This document shows, in pieces, positions 46,620-57,429 of a stretch of 64,000 bases of DNA. The DNA is from Crossaster papposus (lineage: Eukaryota > Echinodermata > Asteroidea > Velatida > Solasteridae), in contig JBAIAA010000665.1 in the NCBI GenBank assembly GCA_037893245.1, positions 496,001 through 560,000 on the forward strand, given 5' to 3'. Under the pieces are notes generated by a model, which did not search any database, was not told the origin of the DNA, and saw only the letters and a program-made list of their open reading frames with translations. Both the position numbers and the translations under genes were made by a program. Position 1 is the stretch's first letter; the number at the start of each line of letters is the position of its first letter.

Positions 46620-49600
46620 AAGGTGGAAAACCCGATTGGTAGACATAATGGGGGGAAACCCCCGAGATGATGTGGGGAGAGCCCCAGGTATTGATGTGGG
46701 GAAAGGCCCAGATTGGGATATGCATTTGTAAAGAGGAAAATAGCCCCAGTGAATTAAGGAGGGAGGTAAAGGGATATATTTTTGTCTTTATATTTGTATT
46801 AGTTATTCGGCCACGAATGGCAACATTCGAATGAATATGCCGGTACAGAGAGTAGGATAATGTAATAAAGTGATGTAGCAGCACAAACAGGGGCAAAGCA
46901 AAGGGTTATGAATATTAGACGGCAATGGGAAGTCAAGGTGTTGCAATAGAAGACAAAACGGAAACGAGACAATACCGACATAATAGTCAGGAAAGGTGAA
47001 AGGAATAATGAAACGGGGATTTACGGTATTTATGGTAAATTGAATCTAAAACTTTTAAGATTTGATGCTTGTAGAGATTGCTCAATAAAACAGATGCATG
47101 ACAATGGGGGGAAACAGCCCCAGTTATAATGGCACGGGATTTGTTTGTGTGTTCTATATTCCCCTTAAATTTGAGCTAAATAGGCCGATTCTGTAGACCA
47201 CGCTCCCCGGAAGGTCGACAACTCGCAGGGTATTATTTTGACGTCTGATCAATTGGTTGCTAAGCTGTCCGGTTAGATATTCGCCTTCCGCTTGTGGGAA
47301 AAATACGATATGCCCATTTGGTTTTAGTAATGGTCGAGTGTTAAATGAAACATTTGAGCACTTTAAGGTTTTAGTTACCTGCTTCTATACAATCACGCTA
47401 AGGTTAAATTGCACTGTGCTAGTAATTGAACATGTACATGTACATGTACACGTCACGCTACAAGTACTTGACGGGCGCGGTCCACTCTATACATTTTGAT
47501 GTCCACGGTGTTTTGTACATTTTGAGAAATAAAACAAACAAATGGGGAGATGAACCCCGGTTATAAGAATGAGATAATAAAACATCTCGGGAAATTGAGA
47601 CAAATAATAATAATCTGGAATGAGTACCGTAAATAAAGGGAGCAAGCCGCAAAATTAGGCAGAGCGGATTATCAGGAGATAAATATCTCTATACAAATAT
47701 GGCAGCAAATAGCATCGGGAAGAAACGCATGCGTGAAAATGTATTTATACAAAATTAGAGAATGGAGTCCCTATGTATCGACAATTTTGTTTTCTCCGTT
47801 GTTTTTACGATTTGACCATGATGTTGTGTCCAGTTTTGCCCTGCTTTTGTAGAAAAGGGCCACTGTCGGCCAATCATCAAGAATGATTTAAATCGTGAAT
47901 TACATACTTTGGTGCCGATATGCATTAGTAGATAAAATATTTTCAATTGTTAGCTGAGCTAACCGTTTCGCATAAGAATGTTTTGCAGGAAGGACTCTGG
48001 TACATCGAAGTGAGGGAATGCAGTAGCAAGCACTGACCTTGTTCGGCACGCAAGACGACGGGCGTGTAGTTTGATGATAACGCGCTTACGAGGGACGAGG
48101 GAAGGATGCAAGTCAGGATTAGAACTTCGGCAGCTCAATTGGGTATTCTTCAAGACAATGGCCTCGTCTGGCGCACTAATTGAAGAGGTAGCGATGGAGA
48201 AGGGACATCCAGAAAGATACTGGAGATTGTGAGTATTGTTTGAAATGAAGCAACACGGAGATGCTGCCTGTGTCCCGTGAGGGCTGGTAAGTAATAGCTC
48301 ACTCTTTTTCGATTGCTCTTTTTTGCCGTCGAGACTTGGTGTTCCCCAAGTTCATGTATGCTGCATTTTATGTTTCTCTTACAGGCTGTGCAACAAGATA
48401 GGGAATGCGAAAATAACATATTTTATTCACGATTGAGAACGCGAATAATTGGAGAACTACATTTCGGAGAAGGATGCATACGGGGATCTTCTGGCGTGAT
48501 TTGGTCGGCGTATGGCACTATTTTTGCCGCTTCTTTCGGACATCCGTATCGGTGAAGAATATAAAGAGGTTTAATCGGCTTAGGGCAGTTCGTGCCCCCC
48601 AAAAATAAAAATAAAAAAAAAATAAAAAAAAAAAAAAAATAAAAAAAAAAAAATATAAAACAAATAAAATTAAATACAAATACAAATAAAATATAACGAA
48701 ATAATTAAATAAATCGCAGGCGGAAATAAAAGGAATACCACGCCACAACTGGTGATTTACAGATTAGTTGAATACAAACAACCGTTTGAGGTCTTGGCAG
48801 CGGAGCGTCTACCACAAAATATAGCCAGGAAGGATTGTGATACACGTAGTCCCATGTGGCCGGCGTATTTCGAAGTTTGAGCGACAATGCACATTCTTTT
48901 AAGTCATATCTCTTCTGCTGCAGTAAGTTCAATGGAAGCCAGGTGTGGAAGTCCAAGTTTCGTGGAGATCATGTCACGTCAACATCAGGGAAATAAAATG
49001 TCGACACGTTTATTCAAGCTCCCTGGCTTGGTCTACACAATGGTTCAACCGCTTCAGACGGAGAGTCCAGGAGTATGAATTTCGAAATGATAAAATATTT
49101 ATAAAAGATAGCAGAAGAGCCTCGACGGACGACTGGGCAGGAAAGGCAAATGGTTTCCTTAGGTTTATGCGACGGAGGATATACGTTCTCATTTTAGGGG
49201 GTTGTGTTGTGTTGTTTGTTTTGTTGTTGTTTGTTTGTTTTTTGACAGGTTCACATACACGAGGCCACGCCAGCATGAGGAGTTATGTTCAGCGGCAGGC
49301 AAATAAACGGGGTATACAGTAAGACGTTTCTTGGTTAAACAGACGATCGGAGATAGGGGAGGTAGTCGGCGCAGCCGGAAGTGAAATTGATACACTCGTA
49401 TTCGGTTGAGGTTGGATTATAGGATGCTTTAGGCAAATCCACACAAGTCCAGTTTATATGTACAAGGTATCATTTCACATTTGAGGGAATTCGGATGGCG
49501 CGGGTCGACTCGGATGAGGATGTCCTTCGATTTAAAGCAACCAGGAGGTACAGTGGACAGCTGCCAAATTTTGCCGATGGATGGGCTCGGTGAGAGAACA

Positions 49601-50085
49601 GTTTTCCTCGAATAAATTGCTGACGGGCAGGGCGAGAGGTCGTTATAGGCAGCTCAGGATTCAGCATGCATTGTAAGAATAGTCAAGATGCTATAATCCA
49701 TCTAAGCAACTTGTTGGGATAGTGCCTTCACTAACAGGCCAAGTGCAGAAGCGACATCGGGTGGCAAAGCAAAATTAAGAATTGTTTGGCTACAGCAGAT
49801 ATGAGTACAATAGCAAAAGGTACAATGCAAAAAAGGTAAGGCAGCTGGAAACGGCTCTCTGAGGAATAATGTAAGGTGCTGAGCTTCTTGCGGTAGTGTG
49901 CAAACAAGGATGGTACCTACAAAGCATGGGCTTGGCCTCATTTGAGGGTCTGCGGCAAGCGGCTAGAGGAGCCTGTCGGCAGGGAACAACACCTCAAGAT
50001 CCTTAACTGGTAGACAATTAATAGATGCAGAAATTATTGGCGGCATATGCTGTGTATCCCGAGGAGAATCACGGGTAAGATTAGG
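46620..50085. other. No confident gene; simple A-rich and GT-rich tracts
   Basis: A-rich run at about 48600-48690 and GTT-rich run at about 49205-49240 (which produces a false membrane-like helix in an overlapping frame). Two exon-like pieces were noticed: ATG at 48159 to GTGAGT at 48231, and MARVDSDEDVLRFKATRRYS from 49496 to a GTGAGA at about 49591. They could not be joined into a reading frame. Confidence 0.3.
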
Positions 50086-50097
50086 GGTGAGGCGTAG

Positions 50098-50250
50098 GAT
50101 GAGATGTGGGATGAGATGTGGGATGAGATGTGGGATGAGATGTGGGATGAGATATGGGATGAGCTATGGGATGAGCTATGGGATGAGATATGGGATGAGA
50201 TATGGGATGAGATATGGGATGAGATATGGGATGAGATATGGGATGAGATA
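50098..50250 (+). repeat. 12-bp tandem repeat, about 13 copies
   Basis: GGGATGAGATAT with variants GGGATGAGATGT and GGGATGAGCTAT. Variants are clustered rather than mixed, as expected from replication slippage. Confidence 0.9.
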
Positions 50251-50312
50251 AGGGTTGGGTGTAGATGAAGAGAGCATAGGGGAATGGATTGGGAGTCTAA
50301 GTTCGGAGCGAA

Positions 50313-50387
50313 GAATCCTTCCCCCCATTTCTAAGATCAAATGTGGACTCTGGAGTCCGAACAAAGCAGCGATGCAAATACTTTACT
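50313..50387 (+). repeat. 75-bp exact repeat, first copy
   Basis: From GAATCCTTCCCCCCATTTC to GATGCAAATACTTTACT, repeated without change at 50585-50659. In this copy it runs directly into the 57-bp repeat, and GCGATGCAAATA / TATTTGCATCGC across the junction is a 12-bp inverted repeat. Confidence 0.9.
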
Positions 50388-50441
50388 ATTTGCATCGCGG
50401 CGACGTTGCGGGCGGAGGATCCACACTCACTTGGTAAATCT
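50385..50441 (+). repeat. 57-bp exact repeat with splice-donor-like end, right copy
   Basis: Identical to 41792-41848. In one frame it reads CIAATLRAEDPHSLGK; the frame continues into HYERGRYKAKKPLVCLLQGQ, which matches nothing I know. Confidence 0.75.
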
Positions 50442-50584
50442 GGTCACTACGAGAGAGGACGGTATAAGGCGAAGAAGCCTTTGGTTTGTTTGCTCCAAGG
50501 ACAGGTAAGGTCTCAAACATCTTTCCCACCCACCCGCCCTATACTGTAGAAGGTACTGCTGTTCGGATTCTAGTCTCTACGCTC

Positions 50585-50659
50585 GAATCCTTCCCCCCAT
50601 TTCTAAGATCAAATGTGGACTCTGGAGTCCGAACAAAGCAGCGATGCAAATACTTTACT
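50585..50659 (+). repeat. 75-bp exact repeat, second copy
   Basis: Offset 272 bp from the first copy and identical by eye. What follows (GCTAGCACTCG) is unrelated to what follows the first copy. Confidence 0.9.
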
Positions 50660-50669
50660 GCTAGCACTC

Positions 50670-51839
50670 GTTCCGCATTGCCTGTATTTCCCCTTTATTT
50701 ACTTCCAAGTTCTTGTCTTAATTGTGCCCCTACAACTACAAGACTGCCCAGCGATAACTAGCGTTTGTGACGATCTGGGGATAGGGGTTCTTAAACAAAT
50801 TCAGGACAACAATGGAATGGGGAGTTTATCGAATTTCGTTCTCTAGTATTGCGGCCGGCCCGTGTTTATATATAGTCCGCTCGTATGATTGACCCGCTTG
50901 GCAATTTCGCCCCGACGCATGCGGATACTATACAGGTTTGGAAATCTTTAAAAATGTTTTCATACTGTTGTTGCTCTACTTTCAAGTCAGAATTCGACGA
51001 ATTTTGTATATTTAACTTGGGAAGGGTTTTGAGCCTTTGTTTTATTACTTTGGAACCAAATCCCAGGGTATAGCCCATTTTTGGAATAGCGTTCATGCAT
51101 GTTTTTCGTGGATTTTTCCCTTTAACCGAAGGCTATTTTGTATAATGAAGTAGATTTCCTGTGAGTTCAAATTCAGAGTAGGTTTTGTATTTGATGTTGT
51201 TTGTTTGACTTTTCTAACGCAGCGAATTTTCAGAATATCTTTTGCATTTGTGTTGAGTTTTATCCACGAGGTTTACTGTATATAAATACAATGTGTAATT
51301 AGCGCGTCCAGACCAGGACCTTGCTTTGTGGTCTGAGCCACACGTGGACATTCCTGAACCATATGGTTAGGTCATTAACTGCCAACCTTGGGGCTCTGGT
51401 AGTCGCTAGTAGCTAGGCTAGCCTGGGATAGTACGTCTCTGACAGAGGTCAACTCGTTCTTTTTTGTTTGTTTGATCTAGAGGCAAGTGCCAGGCTAGGC
51501 AGAGTCGGCATTGTTTATTGGGAAAGTTTAAGTCACTTTTCCACTGTTTTCTATTTAAGTCTTTGTTTGGATTTGTGGACCCAGTTGGGGCCAGAAACAG
51601 GCCTTGTTTTTATTTTTCGTGTTGGAGAGACCCCATCTTAAATTAGACTTGCCCAGTCCTGGCTGGAGTCTTGGGATATATTGGGCCATGTTTTAATTTA
51701 TTTTATATTTCGCAGGTTTAGTTTTTCATTTCTTATTTTAGGACTGTTAAAAGGAAGCTTAGGTAATTTTTGCTGATTGAGATTTTGTTGTTTTAATTTT
51801 CCTTTTTGAAGTAACCTTTAGAGGTTAATTTTTGTTTTT

Positions 51840-51878
<39 letters not shown>

Positions 51879-52020
51879 TTAATTTTATTTCATGGTTTCG
51901 CTTTAGGTAATGTATAATTAGCTGTAGAAGTTAATGGCTAGTGGTTTCTTGTAATTTTCGAAGAAGGGTTTGATTTGTTCATTTGCTTCGATCATGGCAA
52001 ACCTAGATAATGCGTTGCGT
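50670..52020. other. No gene seen; long poly-T tract
   Basis: AT-rich, with a pure T run at about 51843-51876 and a TATATAAATA box at about 51278. Nothing coding above chance until the DIRS fragment. Confidence 0.35.
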
Positions 52021-52029
52021 AGAAAGATC

Positions 52030-52425
52030 TAGAAACTGACTCTGCGGGAGCTTCAGTCATTGTTGGGGAGTTCGAATTTTATATGTAAGGCCGTTCGCGC
52101 CCAGGCCGCGCCTTTTTGCGTCGTTTGTTGACTTAACTGATGGCGTTCGAAAACCACGTCATCGTGTCCGTATTTCATCGGGGGCACGAGCAGACATGTT
52201 GACCTGGAAGCAGTTTTTGACACATTTTAACGGTTCAGTCATATTCCCCGACCAAGATTGGCACGTACTCGAGCGATACTCTGCGTTCGTACATGGACGC
52301 TTTATCAGAGATAGGTTTTGGTGCATTCTTTAGTGGTAGTTGGACACACGGACGATGGCCCTTGTCAGTGCGTCCACGAAGTTGTCCATTGCTTTCCTCG
52401 AGCTTTTCCCCATTGTGGAAAGGCC
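52030..52425 (+). pseudogene. Relic of a DIRS-type (tyrosine recombinase) retrotransposon: RT end and RNase H
   Basis: Conserved DIRS/Ngaro-group blocks appear in order but in three frames. KLTLRELQSLLGSSNF lies at the RT/RNase H junction. KPRHRVRISSGARADM, then LTWKQFLTHFNGSVIFPDQDW, continues it. After a frameshift comes EIGFGAFFSGSWTHGRWP (RNase H core strand) and then, in another frame, KLSIAFLELFPIV. Similarity stops abruptly near 52422. These proteins copy circular intermediates and integrate by a tyrosine recombinase instead of an integrase. No recombinase or terminal repeats were found nearby, so this is a truncated fragment. Confidence 0.75.
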
Positions 52426-52789
52426 GGTGTTAATAAATAGATTCTGTCGCCCCTCGTATGCATTCGGTTTATCAGCGCGCTTAGCAATTCTTCCCCTACA
52501 CCATACCCCCTGTTTTTGCCCGCTTTTGATGTATATATAGTTTGCACACTTCATTGTTCTTTCTAGTGCTTAGTAATTTGATTATTTCATATATATATTA
52601 TGTGCGCATACTATTTAGTGTTTTTGTGTATTTATCTTCCTTTAACGAGCCATGATGCAACGGGCGTACAAGACTTCAATGAAGATTGTGGGCGACGTTG
52701 TCGTCAATTGGACCTGCCGAATTGCAGTTATTACACCGGAGTGAGTATGGAGCAGAATCAGTGTCAAAAAGATCGGACGTGTTTTTACA

Positions 52790-53175
52790 ACTCGGATGCT
52801 TTTCTAATTCGGATGCTTTTCTAATTCGGATGCTTTTTTCAAACTCGGATGCTTTTTTAATTCGGATGAATTCGTAATTCGGATGCTTTTTGTAAACTCG
52901 GATGCTTTTTTAATTCGGATGAATTCGTAATTCGGATGAATTCGTAATTCGGATGCTTTTTGTAAACTCGGATGCTTTTTTAATTCGGATGTTTTTTAAA
53001 TTCGGATGCTTTTCTAGTTCGGATGCTTTTTTAATTCGAATGCTTTTCTAGCTCGGATGCTTTTTATAAACTCGGATGCTTTTTTAATTCGGATGCTTTT
53101 CTAGTTTGAATGCTTTTTGTAAACTCGGATGCTTTTTGCAAACCGAACATATTCGCAAATCGGATGCTTTCCCAA
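52790..53175 (+). repeat. Subterminal array of TTCGGATGCTTTT words, left arm
   Basis: More than twenty irregular copies of (A/C)TCGGATGCTTTT with spacers TTAA, GTAAA and CTAG, in irregular order. The mirror array lies at about 56520-57000 in the right arm. Such subterminal arrays commonly serve as transposase-binding sites; that role is inferred here. Confidence 0.85.
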
Positions 53176-53568
53176 TCCGGCACTAGGGTGGCCCTGAAAG
53201 GACATCACACATCGCAGATAGTTCTGCGATTTCGCGCATTCTGCGCGAATTTGAACGATGACAAACATGTTATCATATATATCTAAGCATATATCTGAGA
53301 TGTGGAAGATTTTATTGTAGATTTCTGCACAGATTTATGTGATAATGAATATTTTCTGGGCAGATTTTTGAAAAGTCGCATATTTTTATTTTAGATTTCA
53401 AGTTCTGCGCAGATTTCTTAGTACGCAAATTTGTGCGATGTCGCACGGATGGGCACTACATGTACATTTTCATTGCACATTTAATTATGCGCAGCTATAT
53501 GTCGCACTCACGTACAGCAGATTTATATACAGATTTATGTGCACATTTCTGCCGCGATGTCAGCACAT

Positions 53569-53660
53569 ACGACGTTTTGAAAGTTGAACCACGACGTTTT
53601 GAATGTTATGATGTTCTAAAACGGACAGGCAACGTCGTGGTTCAACTTTCAAAACGTCGT
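53569..53660. repeat. Perfect 30-bp hairpin inside the left TIR
   Basis: 53569-53598 and 53631-53660 are exact reverse complements (ACGACGTTTTG ... CAAAACGTCGT) with a 32-bp loop. A third half-copy follows at about 53661-53690. The right arm has the equivalent structure at about 56000-56120. Confidence 0.85.
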
Positions 53661-53716
53661 GGTTCAACTTTTAAAACGTCGTACTTCAACTTCCAATTAA
53701 CGTCCAACTTTCGCGC

Positions 53717-54950
53717 GCTTTTAACTGGTTCAAGGTAGCCGCGTATTCGGCCGGTTCTCTCCGCGCGGATTCAGTCCGCATTCACCAAAAGGCGACAAAT
53801 ATTTAATACATGCTGCAAAAGGTGATGCATATTCTAAAAAGTTTTTTGTCAATTTATTTAAAGAATTTTTCGAAATAAACCGTAAATATAACAATACTTT
53901 TTCAAACCCTTGTAGATCATACAGCATATTAGCCACACTTGTTTAACCTTTCCTGTAATTTTGATGAAAAATTACAGTTAAACTAGCTGCCTAATGAACT
54001 AAGTAATCCTACTTCGAGTTATTTTTATAGATTTGGAAATGAGAATGAAACATTTAAAACAAAATATACCTCACATGTTATCAAAAACTCATACTTTTAT
54101 TTCATAATCTACAAGATAATGTTACTGGGCATGTGGGTATAGGCTTCAGCGCTTTTAACTGGTTCAAGGTAGCCGCGTATTCGGCCGGTTCTCTCCGCGC
54201 GGATTCAGTCCGCATTCACCAAAAGGCGACAAATATTTAATACATGCTGCAAAAGGTGATGCATTTTCTAAAAAGTTTTTGGTCAATTTATTTAAAGAAT
54301 TTTTCGAAATAAACCGTAAATATAACAATACTTTTTCAAACCCTTGTAGATCATACAGCATATTAGCCACACTTGTTTAACCTTTCCTGTAATTTTGATG
54401 AAAAATTACAGTTAAACTAGCTGCCTAATGAACTAAGTAATCCTACTTCGAGTTATTTTTATAGATTTGGAAATGAGAATGAAACATTTAAAACAAAATA
54501 TACCTCACATGTTATCAAAAACTCATACTTTTATTTCATAATCTACAAGATAATGTTACTGGGCATGTGGGTATAGGCTTCAGCGCTTTTAACTGGTTCA
54601 AGGTAGCCGCGTATTCGGCCGGTTCTCTCCGCGCGGATTCAGTCCGCATTCACCAAAAGGCGACAAATATTTAATACATGCTGCAAAAGGTGATGCATTT
54701 TCTAAAAAGTTTTTTGTCAATTTATTTAAAGAATTTTTCGATATAAACCGTAAATATAACAATACTTTTTCAAACCCTTGTAGATCATACAGCATATTAG
54801 CCACACTTGTTCCTGTAATTGTAAAACCTTTCCTGTAATTTTGATGAAAAATTACAGTTAAATTAGCTGCTTAATGGAAGTAATTCTACTTCGAGTTATT
54901 TGTCAAACCTTTTATAGAAATTTCAAACAATACGGCAACAGTGTGGTTTT
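53717..54950 (-). repeat. 434-bp unit in three tandem copies
   Basis: Copies start at 53717, 54151 and 54585 with GCTTTTAACTGGTTCAAGG. The first two are nearly identical; the third diverges after about 54810. A fourth, inverted copy is in the right arm (about 55537-55966). Each holds the same 68-codon frame on the outward strand (MANMLYDLQGFEKVLLYLRF at its start; 53730-53936, 54164-54370, 54598-54804; 55750-55956 on plus). The copies are too similar to say whether the frame is selected, and no family is recognised. Confidence 0.9.
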
Positions 54951-54956
54951 ACAAAT

Positions 54957-55145
54957 TCAAGACCTGCTTTTATCATTGCTGTACTTTTTTTCTTTTGCCA
55001 CATGAATTGCAATTGTACATTTCTCTAAAGCACACCTGCAAGGACTATCTTTCCGTGCCCCACTCTTTCTATCTGGCAAGTGTTCTTTCAAGCACGAGTG
55101 GCAGTACGTAGTTTCCAAGATTCTTTTATATGCTAATTTTGACAT
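54957..55145 (-). CDS. Small Cys-rich open frame in the transposon core
   Basis: 62 codons from ATG at 55145. It reads MSKLAYKRILETTYCHSCLK at the start and later SPCRCALEKCTIAIHVAKEK. The cysteines C15, C18, C37, C39, C44 and H49 could form a zinc ribbon, like the Cys-rich tails of several transposases. It is in the only single-copy part of the 4.3-kb element, so it may be the last fragment of the lost transposase gene. The length is within chance expectation; no family could be named. Confidence 0.25.
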   Translation of the reverse strand: MSKLAYKRILETTYCHSCLKEHLPDRKSGARKDSPCRCALEKCTIAIHVAKEKKYSNDKSRS

Positions 55146-57429
55146 ATAACCGTTGTTCTTTGTTTACATTTTATGTAGTTTTGATAATATCTGCTTATTT
55201 GCACTCGACCTTAGAAACTTACATTTGACCCAAGTGTGCTATATATCGCAAAGAAATTATTATGGGGCGATATTAGGTGGAAATAAAAAAGAAATTATGG
55301 ACACGGTCTGAAACTGTATTTTACCTAACGTTCTAAGCTGACAAACTACTAGGATCCATCTAATGATGCAGAACTTTATAGTTGAAGGGCTGTTGTGTTA
55401 TTAAATAAAGTAACAGTTATCATTCTCATAAAATCTGGCGTGGTGAAATTAATTGTTGAAATTGTTGATTGACGAAACTGATTCACCGAGAACATTGCAA
55501 ATAAGTCCGAGTGCGAGTGCACTAATTACTGTTCGGCTGAAGCCTATACCCACATGCCCAGTAACATTATCTTGTAGATTATGAAATAAAAGTATGAGTT
55601 TTTGATAACATGTGAGGTATATTTTGTTTTAAATGTTTCATTCTCATTTCCAAATCTATAAAAATAACTCGAAGTAGGATTACTTAGTTCATTAGGCAGC
55701 TAGTTTAACTGTAATTTTTCATCAAAATTACAGGAAAGGTTAAACAAGTGTGGTTAATATGCTGTATGATCTACAAGGGTTTGAAAAAGTTTTGTTATAT
55801 TTACGGTTTATTTCGAAAAATTCTTTAAATAAATTGACAAAAAACTTTTTAGAATATGCATCACCTTTTGCAGCATGTTATAAATATTTGTCGCCTTTTG
55901 GTGAATGCGGACTGAATCCGCGCGGAGAGAACCGGCCGAATACGCGGCTACCTTGAACCAGTTAAAAGCGCGCGAAAGTTGGACGTTAATTGGAAGTTGA
56001 AGTACGACGTTTTGAAAGTTGAACCACGACGTTTTGAAAGTTGAACCACGACGTTGCCTGTCCGTTTTAGAACATCATAACATTCAAAACGTCGTGGTTC
56101 AACTTTCAAAACGTCGTATGTGCTGACATCGCGGCAGAAATGTGCACATAAATCTGTATATAAATCTGCTGTACGTGAGTGCGACATATAGCTGCGCATA
56201 ATTAAATGTGCAATGAAAATGTACATGTAGTGCCCATCCGTGCGACATCGCACAAATTTGCGTACTAAGAAATCTGCGCAGAACTTGAAATCTAAAATAA
56301 AAATATGCGACTTTTCAAAAATCTGCCCAGAAAATATTCATTATCACATAAATCTGTGCAGAAATCTACAATAAAATCTTCCACATCTCAGATATATGCT
56401 TAGATATATATGATAACATGTTTGTCATCGTTCAAATTCGCGCAGAATGCGCGAAATCGCAGAATCTGCGATGTGTGATGTCCTTTCAGGGCCACCCTAG
56501 TGCCGGATTGGGAAAGCATCCGATTTGCGAATATGTTCGGTTTGCAAAAAGCATCCGAGTTTACAAAAAGCATTCAAACTAGAAAAGCATCCGAATTAAA
56601 AAAGCATCCGAGTTTATAAAAAGCATCCGAGCTAGAAAAGCATTCGAATTAAAAAAGCATCCGAGCTAGAAAAGCATTCGAATTAAAAAAGCATCCGAAC
56701 TAGAAAAGCATCCGAATTTAAAAAACATCCGAATTAAAAAAGCATCCGAGTTTACAAAAAGCATCCGAATTACGAATTCATCCGAATTACGAATTCATCC
56801 GAATTAAAAAAGCATCCGAGTTTACAAAAAGCATCCGAATTACGAATTCATCCGAATTACGAATTCATCCGAATTAAAAAAGCATCCGAGTTTACAAAAA
56901 GCATCCGAATTACGAATTCATCCGAATTAAAAAAGCATCCGAGTTTGAAAAAAGCATCCAAATTAGAAAAGCATCCGAATTAGAAAAGCATCCGAGTTGT
57001 AAAAACACGTCCGATCTTTTTGACACTGATTCTGCTCCATAAGTGAGCAGATCTGCACGCGTTAGCGACGCTGCACCCGGGAGACACAGCCATCGAACCC
57101 AGACTAAATAACATTTAATGTCGATTGTACCGACCTGGGAGGTTTTGCCGCACACATACCGAACTGATGAATGCTATCACTATTATTAATTTGTGCCACT
57201 TCTCTCATGCTTTTATTATTTAACAAAAAATTGGGCCTCTTTGGCGGCGGTCATGAATGACCGTTTGGCGGAATTGCATTCGGGACGCCGTCATAGGCCC
57301 CAATAACTTAACTTGACACGAACGTATTCCATGCCCAGTATACGAATTTTAAGTTCAAATGTAATGATAATTGTTGCGGCTTCCTGTTTAACCTTAATAG
57401 TAATTTACGGCTATGTTAAGGCGGCAATG

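Larger units (their letters stand above)
52746..57041. mobile_element. 4.3-kb DNA transposon with about 1.4-1.5 kb TIRs and 6-bp target duplication
   Basis: It begins TATGGAGCAGAATCAGTGTC and ends with its reverse complement. AGTGAG is duplicated at 52740-52745 and 57042-57047. The arms (52746-54150 and 55537-57041) are inverted copies over their full length; most of the length difference comes from repeat number in the subterminal arrays. The left arm's innermost 434 bp is amplified in tandem. A central unique part (about 55000-55536) separates the arms. No full transposase is present. A 6-bp duplication with TAT...ATA ends would suit the IS3EU group as I remember it; Polintons also make 6-bp duplications but start AG. 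Confidence 0.85.

Noticed and set aside
45535-46896. Frames of 217-453 codons (FLAF-, LPFS-, KGKE- and KARK-rich) on both strands
   Set aside because: All are translations of one 12-bp tandem array whose length is a multiple of three. Every frame is open and none has gene structure.
48159-48555. Two-exon gene from ATG GCC TCG with GTGAGT donor and TTTCTCTTACAG acceptor
   Set aside because: The splice signals look good, but joining them gives a stop within 20 codons. The long frame of the second piece is in another phase.
48945-49322. 125-codon frame with an apparent membrane helix
   Set aside because: It starts at GTG, and the hydrophobic stretch is encoded by a GTT-rich simple repeat.
53433-56253. 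101-codon frame present twice in opposite orientation
   Set aside because: It lies in the two arms of the TIR and is the same DNA twice. It crosses the hairpin and has no protein features.
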